A stretch of DNA of 64,000 nt from Desulfovibrio sp. 86 (lineage in GTDB: Bacteria > Desulfobacterota > Desulfovibrionia > Desulfovibrionales > Desulfovibrionaceae): positions 2,682,001-2,746,000 of the forward strand of contig NZ_LR738849.1 in assembly GCF_902702915.1 (NCBI RefSeq), in the 5' to 3' direction. Made by a program: the position numbers and the translations under genes. The notes under the pieces were generated by a model. That model was not told the origin of the DNA. It made no database searches and saw nothing but the letters and a program-made list of their open reading frames with translations. Below are positions 8,164 to 16,324 of this stretch, in pieces. Positions within the stretch are counted from its first letter, which is position 1, and each line of letters begins with the position of its first letter.

Positions 8164-8820
8164 ATGAAGTGCTCAACGCGGTCTGACTCCTGCACGGCAG
8201 GGACGCCACGTCCCCTGGCCGATCTTCCACGGTTGCCCGGCCTGGGGCGTCAGGCCAACGCTGTTCCCAGTGACGAAGCCTGTTTCGCTCTTTGGGACAA
8301 ATATGACATGCTGCCCAATATCCGGCGGCATTCTTTGCTGGTGGCTCATATCGCCACGTCTCTGGCTGCCAGGGCCGCAGATCTGGGCTTTGGCGTCAAT
8401 GTGGACGAAGTGCGCGCCGGGGGCTTGCTGCACGACATCGCCAAGACCTATTGCGTGCGCCACGGCGGCAGCCATGCCCAGGTGGGCGCAGCCTGGACCG
8501 TGGCTGAAACCGGCAATTACGCCATCGCCCAGGGCGTTATGATGCATGTCTGGTGGCCGTGGCCGCTCCCTGAAGGAAGCGCCATCTGCGCCCTGCCTTT
8601 TTTCGTGATGTATGCTGACAAAAGGGTCAGGCATGACGCCTGCGTCAGCCTGGAAGAGCGGTACGATGACCTGCTGGGCCGCTATGGTCGCAGCGAGGCT
8701 GCCCGTGAAGGGATTTACGCCGCCTTCCATCAGGGGAAAAATATTGAAAGCGCGCTTTCGGCGCAGTTGGGGTGGACTCTGTATGAAGATTCTTTTGATT
8801 GCGGGCGGCTGGTCCCCTGA
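8164..8820 (+). CDS. HD-domain phosphohydrolase
   Basis: From the ATG at 8164 the protein is 218 residues; an in-frame ATG at 8110 is upstream but adds an unlikely leader. An HD domain is visible: RHSLLVAHIA supplies the first His, AGGLLHDIAKT the HD pair, and HGGSHAQVGA plus MMHVWWP further His. Proteins of this type are metal-dependent phosphohydrolases acting on nucleotides or phosphoesters; the substrate cannot be deduced. The end overlaps the start of ddl by 38 bases in another frame, so the two are translationally coupled. It lies about 80 bases after the structured RNA candidate, which may be its leader. Confidence 0.7.
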   Translation: MKCSTRSDSCTAGTPRPLADLPRLPGLGRQANAVPSDEACFALWDKYDMLPNIRRHSLLVAHIATSLAARAADLGFGVNVDEVRAGGLLHDIAKTYCVRHGGSHAQVGAAWTVAETGNYAIAQGVMMHVWWPWPLPEGSAICALPFFVMYADKRVRHDACVSLEERYDDLLGRYGRSEAAREGIYAAFHQGKNIESALSAQLGWTLYEDSFDCGRLVP

Positions 8821-9697
8821 ACGTCAGGTTTCACTGAACGGCGCGCGGGCCATGGTTCCGGCTCTGGAAGCGCGCGGCCATCAAGTCACCTTTTTTGACC
8901 TTCTTGCCGACTTCAACCGCTTGCTGGATGAAGCCAAAAAGCATGATTTCGCCCTCATCAACCTGCACGGCGCTCCTGGCGAAGACGGCCTTGTGCAGGC
9001 CATGCTTGACCGCGTGGGCTGCCCCTATCAGGGCTCCGACCCGGCGGGTTCTTTTCTGGCGCTCAACAAATGCGCGGCCAAGCAACTGTTCCGTCTGGCG
9101 GGCCTGCCCACCGCCGATTGGGAATTTGTGCCCGTGCCGCCCGAAAAAGACTGGCAGCCGAGCCTGCCGTATCCTCTTTTCGTCAAAAGCAATACCGGCG
9201 GATCTTCCCTGCGGCTTGGCCGCGCCACCAACCGCGCCGAACTTGACGACGTCATGGGCCAGATATTCGCCGCCGGTGAAGAGGTCATTATGGAGCCGGT
9301 GCTGCACGGCAAGGAAGTGACGTGCGGCATCCTGGGCGAAGAGCCTCTGCCTCCCATTCTTATCGAGCCTGTGGCTGGCGACTTTTTCGACTACGAAAGC
9401 AAGTACGCCCAGGACGGCGCGCGCGAAATATGCCCGGCGCCCATTGGCGACGAGATTACGGCGCGCGTGCAGGAGATGACCCTGGCCGCGCACAGGGTGC
9501 TTGGCCTCAGGGGCTACAGCCGGGCAGATTTCATTCTTGGCCCGGATGAAAGCCTGACGCTTCTGGAAGTCAATACGCTGCCCGGCATGACCGCGACCAG
9601 CCTTGTGCCGCGTGAAGCCAGAACCATCGGTCTGGATTTTGGCCAGTTGCTTGAGCGCCTTATACATCTGGGCCTGGCGGACTGCGGCAAAAAATAG
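8783..9697 (+). CDS. ddl: D-alanine--D-alanine ligase
   Basis: Starting at ATG 8783 (MKILLIAGGWSPERQVSL), the 304-residue protein is a short ATP-grasp ligase of the Ddl family. It has the N-terminal GG-SxE-x-S motif, INLHGAPGEDG in the first domain, KSNTGGSSLRLG in the ATP-binding part, and the C-terminal metal/product motif LEVNTLPGMTATSLVP. It makes D-Ala-D-Ala for peptidoglycan precursors in the cytoplasm. Length is typical. A longer in-frame extension to 8612 overlaps the HD gene and is not protein-like. GGGGTGG before the ATG serves as ribosome-binding site. No mur genes are next to it. Confidence 0.9.
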   Translation: MKILLIAGGWSPERQVSLNGARAMVPALEARGHQVTFFDLLADFNRLLDEAKKHDFALINLHGAPGEDGLVQAMLDRVGCPYQGSDPAGSFLALNKCAAKQLFRLAGLPTADWEFVPVPPEKDWQPSLPYPLFVKSNTGGSSLRLGRATNRAELDDVMGQIFAAGEEVIMEPVLHGKEVTCGILGEEPLPPILIEPVAGDFFDYESKYAQDGAREICPAPIGDEITARVQEMTLAAHRVLGLRGYSRADFILGPDESLTLLEVNTLPGMTATSLVPREARTIGLDFGQLLERLIHLGLADCGKK

Positions 9698-9885
9698 TTT
9701 TTGGCAGCGTGGGGCGCGGTCGCTCGCCCTCGGCGCAGCGCAGACTCTCTGCTCTGGCACGCGCCGAATCTGGCGAGGACAGCCTTTGGAATGCGTATGT
9801 TCAAAGGCAAGCCCCTCCAGAGCAGCTTTTGCAGGCAGTCGCGTTGCCTGCACAGAAATATGGCAAGAACGTATGGCACTGATCG

Positions 9886-9911
9886 GCCCGCCACGGCATA
9901 CCGTGGCGGGC
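9886..9911 (+). terminator. Perfect 11-bp hairpin after ddl
   Basis: GCCCGCCACGG, loop CATA, CCGTGGCGGGC. The stem is perfect but no T run follows, so it may be a terminator of the Rho-assisted kind or an mRNA-end stabiliser. The rest of the 9698-9995 gap shows no gene. Confidence 0.45.
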
Positions 9912-9995
9912 TGTGAATTACCTGACGCAGATCGTGCTGTGCAACGGCAGATTACAGCGCCTTTATGACGGCTATCCTCCAACAGTTACGGTCCT

Positions 9996-10931
9996 ATGTC
10001 TGATAGTAAAAAATTGCCCGGCCATCTGGCGGCTCTGTTCTGCACCCTTGTATGGGGTACCACCTTCATTTCAACCAAGGTGCTGCTGCGGGACTTCAAC
10101 CCCATCGAGATACTTTTTTTCCGTTTCGCCCTGGGTTTTGTGGCCCTGTGGCTGGCCTGTCCGCATGCCTTGCGGCTTACGGAGCGCAAGCAGGAGTGGC
10201 TGTTCGCAGGGGCCGGGCTTGCTGGCGTAACCCTGTATTTTCTTCTGGAAAATATCGCCCTTACCCACACGTTCGCATCCAATGTGGGCGTTATTGTGGC
10301 CGTGTCGCCGTTTTTCACGGCCCTGCTGTCCTTCTGGCTGCTGAAGGCCGAAAGACCTGGCCTCAACTTTTTTCTCGGCTTCGCGGCGGCCATTGCGGGC
10401 ATCGGACTCATAAGCTTCAGCGGCAGCACGCAGTTGCAGCTCAACCCCCTTGGAGACCTGCTGGCAGTGCTGGCAGGGCTGGCCTGGTCGTTTTACTCCA
10501 TACTTACCCGCAAGATTCTGGCCCTTGGCTACAAAAGCCTTCAGGTGACACGGCGCTGTTTTTTCTACGGCCTGCTGTTCATGCTTCCCTGTCTGCCCTT
10601 CATGAATTTTCACTGGGATCTGGCCCGGTTTAACGCTTTTGTGAACTGGAGCAACGTGGTCTTTCTGGGCCTCGGCGCGTCGGCCCTGTGCTTTGTGGCC
10701 TGGACCTTCGCCATCAAGCGGCTGGGAGCCGTGCAGAGCAGCGTGTATATCTATCTTGTGCCGGTAGTGACGGTCATTACCGCCGCCCTCATACTGCAGG
10801 AGCACATAACCTGGATGGCGGCACTGGGTACGGCCCTGACCCTGGCAGGCCTTGTGGTGTCCGAAATTCGGCAGTTCGGCGTGCGAAAAAAAGCCGAGGC
10901 CCTGCAACGTCGGGGACAGGGCAGCACGTAG
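9996..10931 (+). CDS. DMT-superfamily (EamA) membrane transporter
   Basis: A 311-residue, very hydrophobic protein with about ten predicted transmembrane helices arranged as two EamA repeats. It starts LAALFCTLVWGTTFISTKVLL, the usual opening of drug/metabolite transporters. The second repeat begins near residue 155 (GDLLAVLAGLAWSFYSILTRK) and closes with PVVTVITAALILQEHITWMAALGTALTLAGL. Proteins of this family export amino acids or small metabolites across the inner membrane; the substrate is not predictable. A basic tail (RKKAEALQRRGQ) is cytoplasmic. It appears monocistronic, with a hairpin before it and a repeat after it. Confidence 0.85.
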   Translation: MSDSKKLPGHLAALFCTLVWGTTFISTKVLLRDFNPIEILFFRFALGFVALWLACPHALRLTERKQEWLFAGAGLAGVTLYFLLENIALTHTFASNVGVIVAVSPFFTALLSFWLLKAERPGLNFFLGFAAAIAGIGLISFSGSTQLQLNPLGDLLAVLAGLAWSFYSILTRKILALGYKSLQVTRRCFFYGLLFMLPCLPFMNFHWDLARFNAFVNWSNVVFLGLGASALCFVAWTFAIKRLGAVQSSVYIYLVPVVTVITAALILQEHITWMAALGTALTLAGLVVSEIRQFGVRKKAEALQRRGQGST

Positions 10932-11012
10932 TGCCGAGCAAAAGCTGTGCGGGCCAGGCACGGAGTTTTTGTGTGTGGGGGACTGTTTGCCCACATCGGC
11001 GGTTAGTTGAAA

Positions 11013-11077
11013 AGCTTTGTGGGGGAGGGGCCCTTTTGTAAAAGGGTCCCTCCCCCACGCCCCCACCCCCTAAAACT
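11013..11077 (+). repeat. Terminator-like repeat, family C (long G/C stem with C-rich tail)
   Basis: A 17-pair stem (GGGGGAGGGGCCCTTTT with AAAAGGGTCCCTCCCCC, one G-T pair) is followed by ACGCCCCCACCCCCTAAAAC. A near-identical copy is at 39561-39630 and a fragment lies inverted at 21856-21885. Placed after the DMT gene it probably ends its transcript. The remaining 11078-11359 holds a faint family-A-like AGAGCATCTTC at about 11159 and an AT-rich leader of the next gene. Confidence 0.75.
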
Positions 11078-11359
11078 CTTATTATAATATATTGCCAAGA
11101 GCTTGCTGATCCCGGGCGGCGCTTCAGAGGCGGCTTGGTCCTGGCATCGCGCCATTATAGAGCATCTTCAAAGCGAACTTGTTCTAATATATCAGCTTTT
11201 GCGCGGCGTCAGCGGCAGCGGAGCGGCTTGCCTTCGCAGTCGCCGGACGATTGCCCGTGAGTGTGTTGATGTAGCAGTCATGTGACATTGACATTCATTT
11301 TCAAATGGGGCAGTGTGCAGGTATTCTAACCCTCTGCCTGAAACGCACACAGGATTATC

Positions 11360-12352
11360 ATGACCCCTTCGCAAATAGTCTCAGCCCTGAACTCTCTTCT
11401 TTCCATCCGGCAGCCGGTTTTCATCTGGGGTGCGCCGGGGGTAGGCAAAAGCCAGATAGTCGCCCAGGTGGCCAAAGCCAGGGGGCTGGCCCTGCGCGAC
11501 ATCCGCGCCGTACTGCTTGACCCTGTGGATCTGCGCGGGCTGCCGCGCATTACCGATCAGGGGCTTTCGGTATGGTGCCCGCCAGCCTTTCTGCCCACGC
11601 CTTCAGACCCGCAAGAGGGCATTATTTTTCTGGATGAACTCAACGCCGCGCCCCCTCTGGTGCAGGCCGCCTGCTACCAGCTCATCCTCGACCGCGCCAT
11701 CGGGGAGTACCGCCTGCCCGACGGTTGGTCCATCGTGGCGGCGGGCAACAGGGAAAAGGACAAGGCCGTGTCGTACCGCATGCCCTCGGCCCTGGCCAAT
11801 CGCCTGGTGCATCTGGAGTGCGACGCCCATCTGGACGACTGGCTTTCCTGGGCGCAGGGGGCTGGCATACGCGCGGAGGTTTGCGCGTTTTTGCGCTTTC
11901 GGCCCCGTTTGTTGCACGACTTTGACCCGCTGAAAGCGGAAAAGGCCTTTGCCTCGCCGCGCTCCTGGGAGTTTGTATCGCGCATTCTGGACGCCCGGCC
12001 CGATGCCGATGTGGAGTACGAACTGTTTCAGGGCACGGTGGGTTCGGCTGGCGCTGCGGAATTTATGGGCTTTCTTTCCGTATGGCGCGAACTGCCCACG
12101 GTGGATGAGGTGCTGTCCGCTCCGGCTTCGGCCATGGTTCCTCTGGAACCCGCCGCCCTTTACGCCATGTGCGAGGCCTTGAGCCTCAGGGCCAGCGCGG
12201 AAACCATCGAAGCTCTGACGGCCTATGCCGAGCGCCTGCCCTCGGAGTTCGGCGTGCTGCTCATGCGCGACGCCGTGTGTCAGGATACGGATCTTGTGCG
12301 CACCGAGGCCTTTTCACGCTGGGCCGAAAAAAATGCCGAAGTGCTGATGTAG
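11360..12352 (+). CDS. MoxR-like AAA ATPase
   Basis: A 330-residue ATPase with Walker A GAPGVGKS (residues 24-31), Walker B IIFLDELN (about 88-95), and a sensor-1 region SIVAAGNREKDKAVSY, typical of the MoxR/AAA_5 group. Such ATPases remodel or load metal into partner proteins that carry a VWA domain, and a VWA gene follows just three bases after its stop. The pair resembles RavA-ViaA and the CobS/CobT or NorQ/NorD pairs in organisation. The client is not known. The three genes 11360-14339 form one tight operon. Confidence 0.85.
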   Translation: MTPSQIVSALNSLLSIRQPVFIWGAPGVGKSQIVAQVAKARGLALRDIRAVLLDPVDLRGLPRITDQGLSVWCPPAFLPTPSDPQEGIIFLDELNAAPPLVQAACYQLILDRAIGEYRLPDGWSIVAAGNREKDKAVSYRMPSALANRLVHLECDAHLDDWLSWAQGAGIRAEVCAFLRFRPRLLHDFDPLKAEKAFASPRSWEFVSRILDARPDADVEYELFQGTVGSAGAAEFMGFLSVWRELPTVDEVLSAPASAMVPLEPAALYAMCEALSLRASAETIEALTAYAERLPSEFGVLLMRDAVCQDTDLVRTEAFSRWAEKNAEVLM

Positions 12353-12355
12353 GCC

Positions 12356-13855
12356 ATGAAGGAAAACGTCAGTGCCGTAAGCCCCGTTTCCGCGCTTGCC
12401 GTTGTCGGGCCTGGCGCGAGCGCTTCCGCCGTTATGGGGCCGGACGCGCTCTTCCGCAAGGCGGATCTGGCCATGAAAAAAGCCAGAACAGCTCTTGTGC
12501 TGGATCATCCTTTTTTCGGTTCCCTGGCCCTGCGCCTGCGCTTCAAGCAAGATTCGTCCTGCGCCGACATGTGGACAGACGGCAAACATCTGGGCTTCAA
12601 TCCCGCATACGCAGCCACCTTGCCCGATGCCAAACTTGTGGCGGCCCAGGCCCATGAAGTGATGCACCTGGCTTTCGGGCACCATCTGCGCCGCAAGAGC
12701 CGCGAAGAAAAGCTGTGGAACCGCGCCTGCGATCTGGCCATAAACCATATTCTGCTTGAAGCGGGTTTTGATCTGCCCGAAGGCTTTGCGCACGATCCGG
12801 CCTACGCGGGCATGTCTGCGGATGATATTTATGAGGCCCTTGCGGCCCTTCAGGAAAGCGCCTCCAAAGGCGAGGCCGACAATGATTCCGCCCGTGCCGA
12901 CGGTCAGGATGAAGCGGGCGCGGGGGCCATGAATTTTGAAGGCGGTAAGGAGCTGAGCGGCAAAAGCGCCGCGCGTTCCCAGGGCGGCAAAAAAGAAAAT
13001 CCCGGGCAGGATGGAGAAGATCAGGCTCAGGCCGGAACAAAGGCGGCAAAAAACAAAAAGCCGGGTGCTCCGGTAAAAGGGGAGGGCAAAACCTCCTTTA
13101 CCGGTGAGGTGCGCGACCATCCCGACCTGCAGGGTCTGGAGAATGATCACGCCCTGAAACTGATGGAGCAGGAGGCCGACGTGGCCCTTTCGCAAGCGGT
13201 GCAGAGGGCCAGACATATGGGCAGCCTGCCTGCGGGCTTCACGCGGCTGCTCAAAAAAGGGCGCCGTCCGGAACTGGACTGGCGCGAACTCTTGCGGCGT
13301 TTTCTTGAGCAGTGCGCGGACAATGACTATGCGTGGTCCACCCCCAACAGGCGCTACCTGTACCAGCATATCTATCTGCCCGCCCGGCGCGAGGCGCGCC
13401 TGCCCCATGTGGTTCTGGCTGTGGACTGTTCCGGCTCCGTGGATGAGGCGGCCCTGTCGCTGTTCTGCTCCGAACTGTTTTCCGTGTTGGATGCCTTTGA
13501 CACCACGCTCACCGTGCTGTTCCACGATACAAAGGTTCAGGGCGAAATGACCTTTGACCGCATGAGCATGCCCTCAAGCCTGACGCCCGTTGGCGGCGGC
13601 GGCACGGATTACCGCCCCATCTGCGCGCATATTGAGGAGCGGCAATTGCAACCCACCTGCCTTGTGTGGTTTACGGACCTTGAATGCAGCCGTTTCCCTG
13701 ACGAACCGGACTACCCCGTCTTGTGGGTGTGCAGCGAATCCCGGCCCGACGCGCCGCCTTTTGGCGAGCTTGTAACGCTGACGGGCCATACGCCGAGGGT
13801 ATCGGATCAACAACCGGGCACGTCTGTGCCCTTGCGAGCAAACCATGCAGATTGA
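12356..13855 (+). CDS. VWA-like protein with N-terminal metallopeptidase-like domain (DUF2201 type)
   Basis: The 499-residue product has two recognisable parts. The N-terminal domain holds HEVMHLAFGHH (HEVMH at 100-104), a zinc-peptidase-like HExxH signature, and NRACDLAINHILLEAGF. A low-complexity Lys/Gly/Ala linker spans roughly 170-240. The C-terminal VWA-like domain has the MIDAS signature DCSGS at about 357-361 and GGGGTDYRPI for the second metal-binding loop. The layout matches the VWA-like metallopeptidase family paired with MoxR ATPases. It is likely the cytoplasmic client or substrate adaptor of the upstream ATPase. Whether the HExxH is catalytic is unknown. It overlaps the next gene by 11 bases. 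Confidence 0.8.
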   Translation: MKENVSAVSPVSALAVVGPGASASAVMGPDALFRKADLAMKKARTALVLDHPFFGSLALRLRFKQDSSCADMWTDGKHLGFNPAYAATLPDAKLVAAQAHEVMHLAFGHHLRRKSREEKLWNRACDLAINHILLEAGFDLPEGFAHDPAYAGMSADDIYEALAALQESASKGEADNDSARADGQDEAGAGAMNFEGGKELSGKSAARSQGGKKENPGQDGEDQAQAGTKAAKNKKPGAPVKGEGKTSFTGEVRDHPDLQGLENDHALKLMEQEADVALSQAVQRARHMGSLPAGFTRLLKKGRRPELDWRELLRRFLEQCADNDYAWSTPNRRYLYQHIYLPARREARLPHVVLAVDCSGSVDEAALSLFCSELFSVLDAFDTTLTVLFHDTKVQGEMTFDRMSMPSSLTPVGGGGTDYRPICAHIEERQLQPTCLVWFTDLECSRFPDEPDYPVLWVCSESRPDAPPFGELVTLTGHTPRVSDQQPGTSVPLRANHAD

Positions 13856-14339
13856 ATGGAAAATAACCAAGAAACGCGGGAACCTGCGGCCTGTTCTCAG
13901 TTACTGCGTCCACCTTGAAGATCACGAGAAGGCCCTGGCTCTGCCCGTGGTGAGCATTGTTTCGCGCATTCCCAAACCCGAGGAAGACAGGCAGGACTAT
14001 TGCTATCCCGGACTGCTGGAACGCGCCGCAAGCTACAGCCCCCAAAATTTTCATGTGCTGGAAGCCCCTTCGCACAAGGGACATGCCTGGACGCGCACCT
14101 TGCTGCTCCCCTGGCGTGAAGACAACAGCTACCCCGAAGTGGAGGCTTCTTTCGATCTTTTGCGTCAGGCCATGGAGGAAGCCTTGCGGGGCGCGTACAA
14201 CAGTGAGCCTATGGAGCTTGCGGGCAGCGTGCGCACCTCGTCCGGGGCCAAGGCGAAGATCGCGCCCGGCGTACTGGGCGAAAAGTTTTTGCGTATCGCG
14301 GCCAGGGCTGCTGCGCATAGGGAGAGCGCCGCTTCCTAG
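13845..14339 (+). CDS. Conserved-looking protein of unknown function in the MoxR/VWA operon
   Basis: A 164-residue soluble protein starting inside the end of the VWA gene (11-base overlap, so translation is coupled). I recognise no domain. It opens MQIEWKITKKRGNLRPVLSYCV, has an acidic-basic mixed middle, and a helical C-terminus (GEKFLRIAARAAAHRE). There is no signal peptide or membrane segment. Coupling to a MoxR/VWA pair suggests it is a third subunit or a substrate of that machine. The stop codon TAG coincides with the first bases of a dispersed repeat. Confidence 0.65.
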   Translation: MQIEWKITKKRGNLRPVLSYCVHLEDHEKALALPVVSIVSRIPKPEEDRQDYCYPGLLERAASYSPQNFHVLEAPSHKGHAWTRTLLLPWREDNSYPEVEASFDLLRQAMEEALRGAYNSEPMELAGSVRTSSGAKAKIAPGVLGEKFLRIAARAAAHRESAAS

Positions 14340-14475
14340 AGCAATTTCACTTTGAAATTGCTCTGCTGACGCGAAGGCGGCAGCCGCCACGAAGTGGCGT
14401 GGATTCTGGCGAAAACCACGTTTTTCGCCAGAATGATGTGTTGAAACAAGGAGCGTTGCAAAAGCAAAATGCTCT
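14338..14475 (+). repeat. Family A palindromic element
   Basis: The element begins AGAGCAATTT and ends AAAATGCTCT, which nearly pair with each other. Inside are a hairpin AGAGCAATTTCA/TGAAATTGCTCT (14338-14364), a GCCGCCACGAAGTGGCG stem and the stem TTCTGGCG/CGCCAGAA, whose arm is extended by GAAAA/TTTTTC. Related copies are at 22450-22666 and 46650-46797. Its CTAG start overlaps the stop codon of the preceding gene. Confidence 0.75.
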
Positions 14476-14478
14476 CTA

Positions 14479-14636
14479 GGCAGAGTGGTCGCGAGCGCCT
14501 TTTCAGGCATCTCTGCGTCGAACTTCGCCTTTTATCCCGTTCAAGTACCATCGGAGTACACTGCCTGCATTAAAGGCTCGTTCTCCATGATATGACGGGT
14601 ATGACTGAAAATTCATCTCGTGACCGCACTGTCTGG
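14479..14636 (+). repeat. Family D long imperfect palindrome
   Basis: Outer arms GCAGAGTGGTCGCGAG and CTCGTGACCGCACTGTC pair imperfectly, and the centre reads AAGTACCATCGGAGTACACT. The copy at 39397-39548 is similar along its whole length. It is followed from about 14640 to 14735 by a family B-like stretch (CTTTGAAAAAGTGTAGCTGC). Confidence 0.7.
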
Positions 14637-14763
14637 GGCCTTTCAACTTTGAAAAAGTGTAGCTGCGCCAACGTTGCGCCAACCTTGCACGAAGTCGCGG
14701 CGCAACATGACGTGGGTTCAGCCATCCGTGCCCTGACCTCGTTCAACACCGCCACGCATGTGA

Positions 14764-14810
14764 AAAAAAATAAGCCCGCGCAAGAGACAGTTCTTTGCGC
14801 GGGCTTTTTT
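14764..14810. terminator. Bidirectional intrinsic terminator between the VWA operon and modD
   Basis: AAGCCCGCGCAA and TTGCGCGGGCTT form a 12-pair stem flanked by an A run on the left and a T run on the right. It can end transcripts from both sides and is the natural terminator of modD on the minus strand. Confidence 0.85.
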
Positions 14811-14835
14811 ACGCGAGCTTTTTGCGGCGCGGCGG

Positions 14836-15711
14836 CTACATGCCGCCGTCAGCTTCCATAACTACCTTGATATCCGCTGGTTTGCCGAAATAGGGCCAGG
14901 TTGTCACCAGCACGTCCACGCCCGTGGCCGCGTACTCCGCAGCGTTTTCGCCCGTAACGCCCCCGGCGGCCAGAATGAGAATGTCAGGGCGCGTGCCCCG
15001 CAACGCGCCCACCGTGGCAGCCAGGGCTTCGCAGGAGAATTTTTCGCACTGAACAATGTCTACGCCGGCGGCGGCAGTGAGCAGGGCGTCCTCAAGGTTG
15101 TCCACCTCAGCAGAAAGCTTTTTTTCAGGCATGCTGGCGCGCAGGTCCTGCACGCGGCGGGCGAAAAATTCCATCTGCGTCTGCTGTGCGTCATTGGCGA
15201 AAAACTGCAGATGCTGGGAAAAAACCAGGATGGAGTCTGAAAGGTTCTGACGGTGGATAACAGCGCCGCCGTTCATTGCCGCCTCGAGGCACAGGGCTTT
15301 GGCTCCGGGAAAACTTTTGCGCGTTACGGCCACCCGTATGCCAGGGCGCACGGCGGAGGCGCGCTCCACCATAAAGGCGCAACGCCGTGCAATGCCCGAC
15401 ATGTATTCCACAAGGGTCTGGCTTGCCTTCCAGCCACGGTGCAGGCCCGCGGCGCTTCCCCTGGCCTCAAGAAAAACCTGGCCCGCCTCGGCGACGTCGC
15501 CATTGTTGATCTGTCGTGCGACAGAAAGGCCGCAACGCACCAGGAGCTGTTCGGCTTCTTCCACACCGCTGATAACGCCTTGCTGGCGAGGGCTGAAAAA
15601 CATGGCCCCGGTATGGGCTCCGATGCCCAGCATTTCGACAGTGAGATCCGGGCCGGGACAATCGTCGGCCAGCAGGCCGTCAAACCATGAAGAAGATTTG
15701 GGAATTTGCAT
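14836..15711 (-). CDS. modD: ModD, quinolinate phosphoribosyltransferase-like protein
   Basis: A 291-residue protein of the nicotinate-nucleotide pyrophosphorylase fold. The signatures are RVAVTRKSFPGAKALCLEAAMNGGA, HRQNLSDSILVFSQH, and a C-terminal half with IVQCEKFS and ILAAGGVTGENAAEYAATGVDVLVTT. The TRKSFPGAKAL and SDSILVF motifs are those of ModD rather than NadC. ModD is linked to molybdate transport operons but its reaction is not settled. No modABC genes are beside it here, so it stands alone. Start at 15711 (MQIPKSSSWFDGLLADD). A terminator lies directly downstream at 14764-14810. Confidence 0.85.
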   Translation of the reverse strand: MQIPKSSSWFDGLLADDCPGPDLTVEMLGIGAHTGAMFFSPRQQGVISGVEEAEQLLVRCGLSVARQINNGDVAEAGQVFLEARGSAAGLHRGWKASQTLVEYMSGIARRCAFMVERASAVRPGIRVAVTRKSFPGAKALCLEAAMNGGAVIHRQNLSDSILVFSQHLQFFANDAQQTQMEFFARRVQDLRASMPEKKLSAEVDNLEDALLTAAAGVDIVQCEKFSCEALAATVGALRGTRPDILILAAGGVTGENAAEYAATGVDVLVTTWPYFGKPADIKVVMEADGGM

Positions 15712-15775
15712 GAGGGCTGCCTTTTTTAGTGAGCGCGTCGGGCTGTAGCGAGAGGGCTAACACGGTTTGATTTTT

Positions 15776-15895
15776 GAGCATTTTACCCTTGAAAAAGTGT
15801 AAATGCTCTAACGCTGCACGAAAGTGCAGCGCGCCACAACGTGGCCTGAATGAAAACTTTGAAATGTGAAGCATTTTAAAGTTAATCTGCTCTAA
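15776..15895 (+). repeat. Family B palindromic element
   Basis: Starts with GAGCATTTTACCCTTG and a returning GTGTAAATGCTC, followed by GCTGCAC-GAAA-GTGCAGC and GCCAC-AAC-GTGGC hairpins, and ends near CTGCTCTAAAATGC. Related stretches occur at about 14640-14735, 22668-22820 and 45418-45514. The rest of the 15712-16324 gap is GC-rich and carries no convincing gene. Confidence 0.65.
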
Positions 15896-16324
15896 AATGC
15901 CCGGCGGCAGCGTGAGCGGGCTTTGCCGTAAAGGCGCACGCTCAGTGCGTTCGCACGGTTGTGCTGCGCATCCGTCCGGTCACGTGCCGCATATCCGCAC
16001 TGTCGCGCGAGCAACCTTGCCACGGCGTTATTGGTAAAGACAATCTGCTTTACAGGAGCAACAAATCCGGCTCGGTATACGTATTCTTGCCGCTGTTCAT
16101 GACCACCATGCCGCAAAAGCCCGCTTTTTGCCAGTGGGTTGCACCCTGCCGGCCGGCACCCTGCGCATGACGCGGGCGGGAAGGGCTGGCAGCGGCTCAG
16201 GCCATGGCTGCACCCCGCGCCTGCGCGGGCGCAGGGCTGGCCGGTCGGCAGGGCAGGAGGCTCCGGGCTGCCCGCAAAGGGCGCAGAATTGGCCTACGAA
16301 GGGTTCAAGGCTGGCCTGCGCGCC

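Noticed and set aside
7862..8167. A 101-residue plus-strand ORF in the structured region
   Set aside because: No ribosome-binding site, composition not protein-like, and it runs through six hairpins and a terminator.
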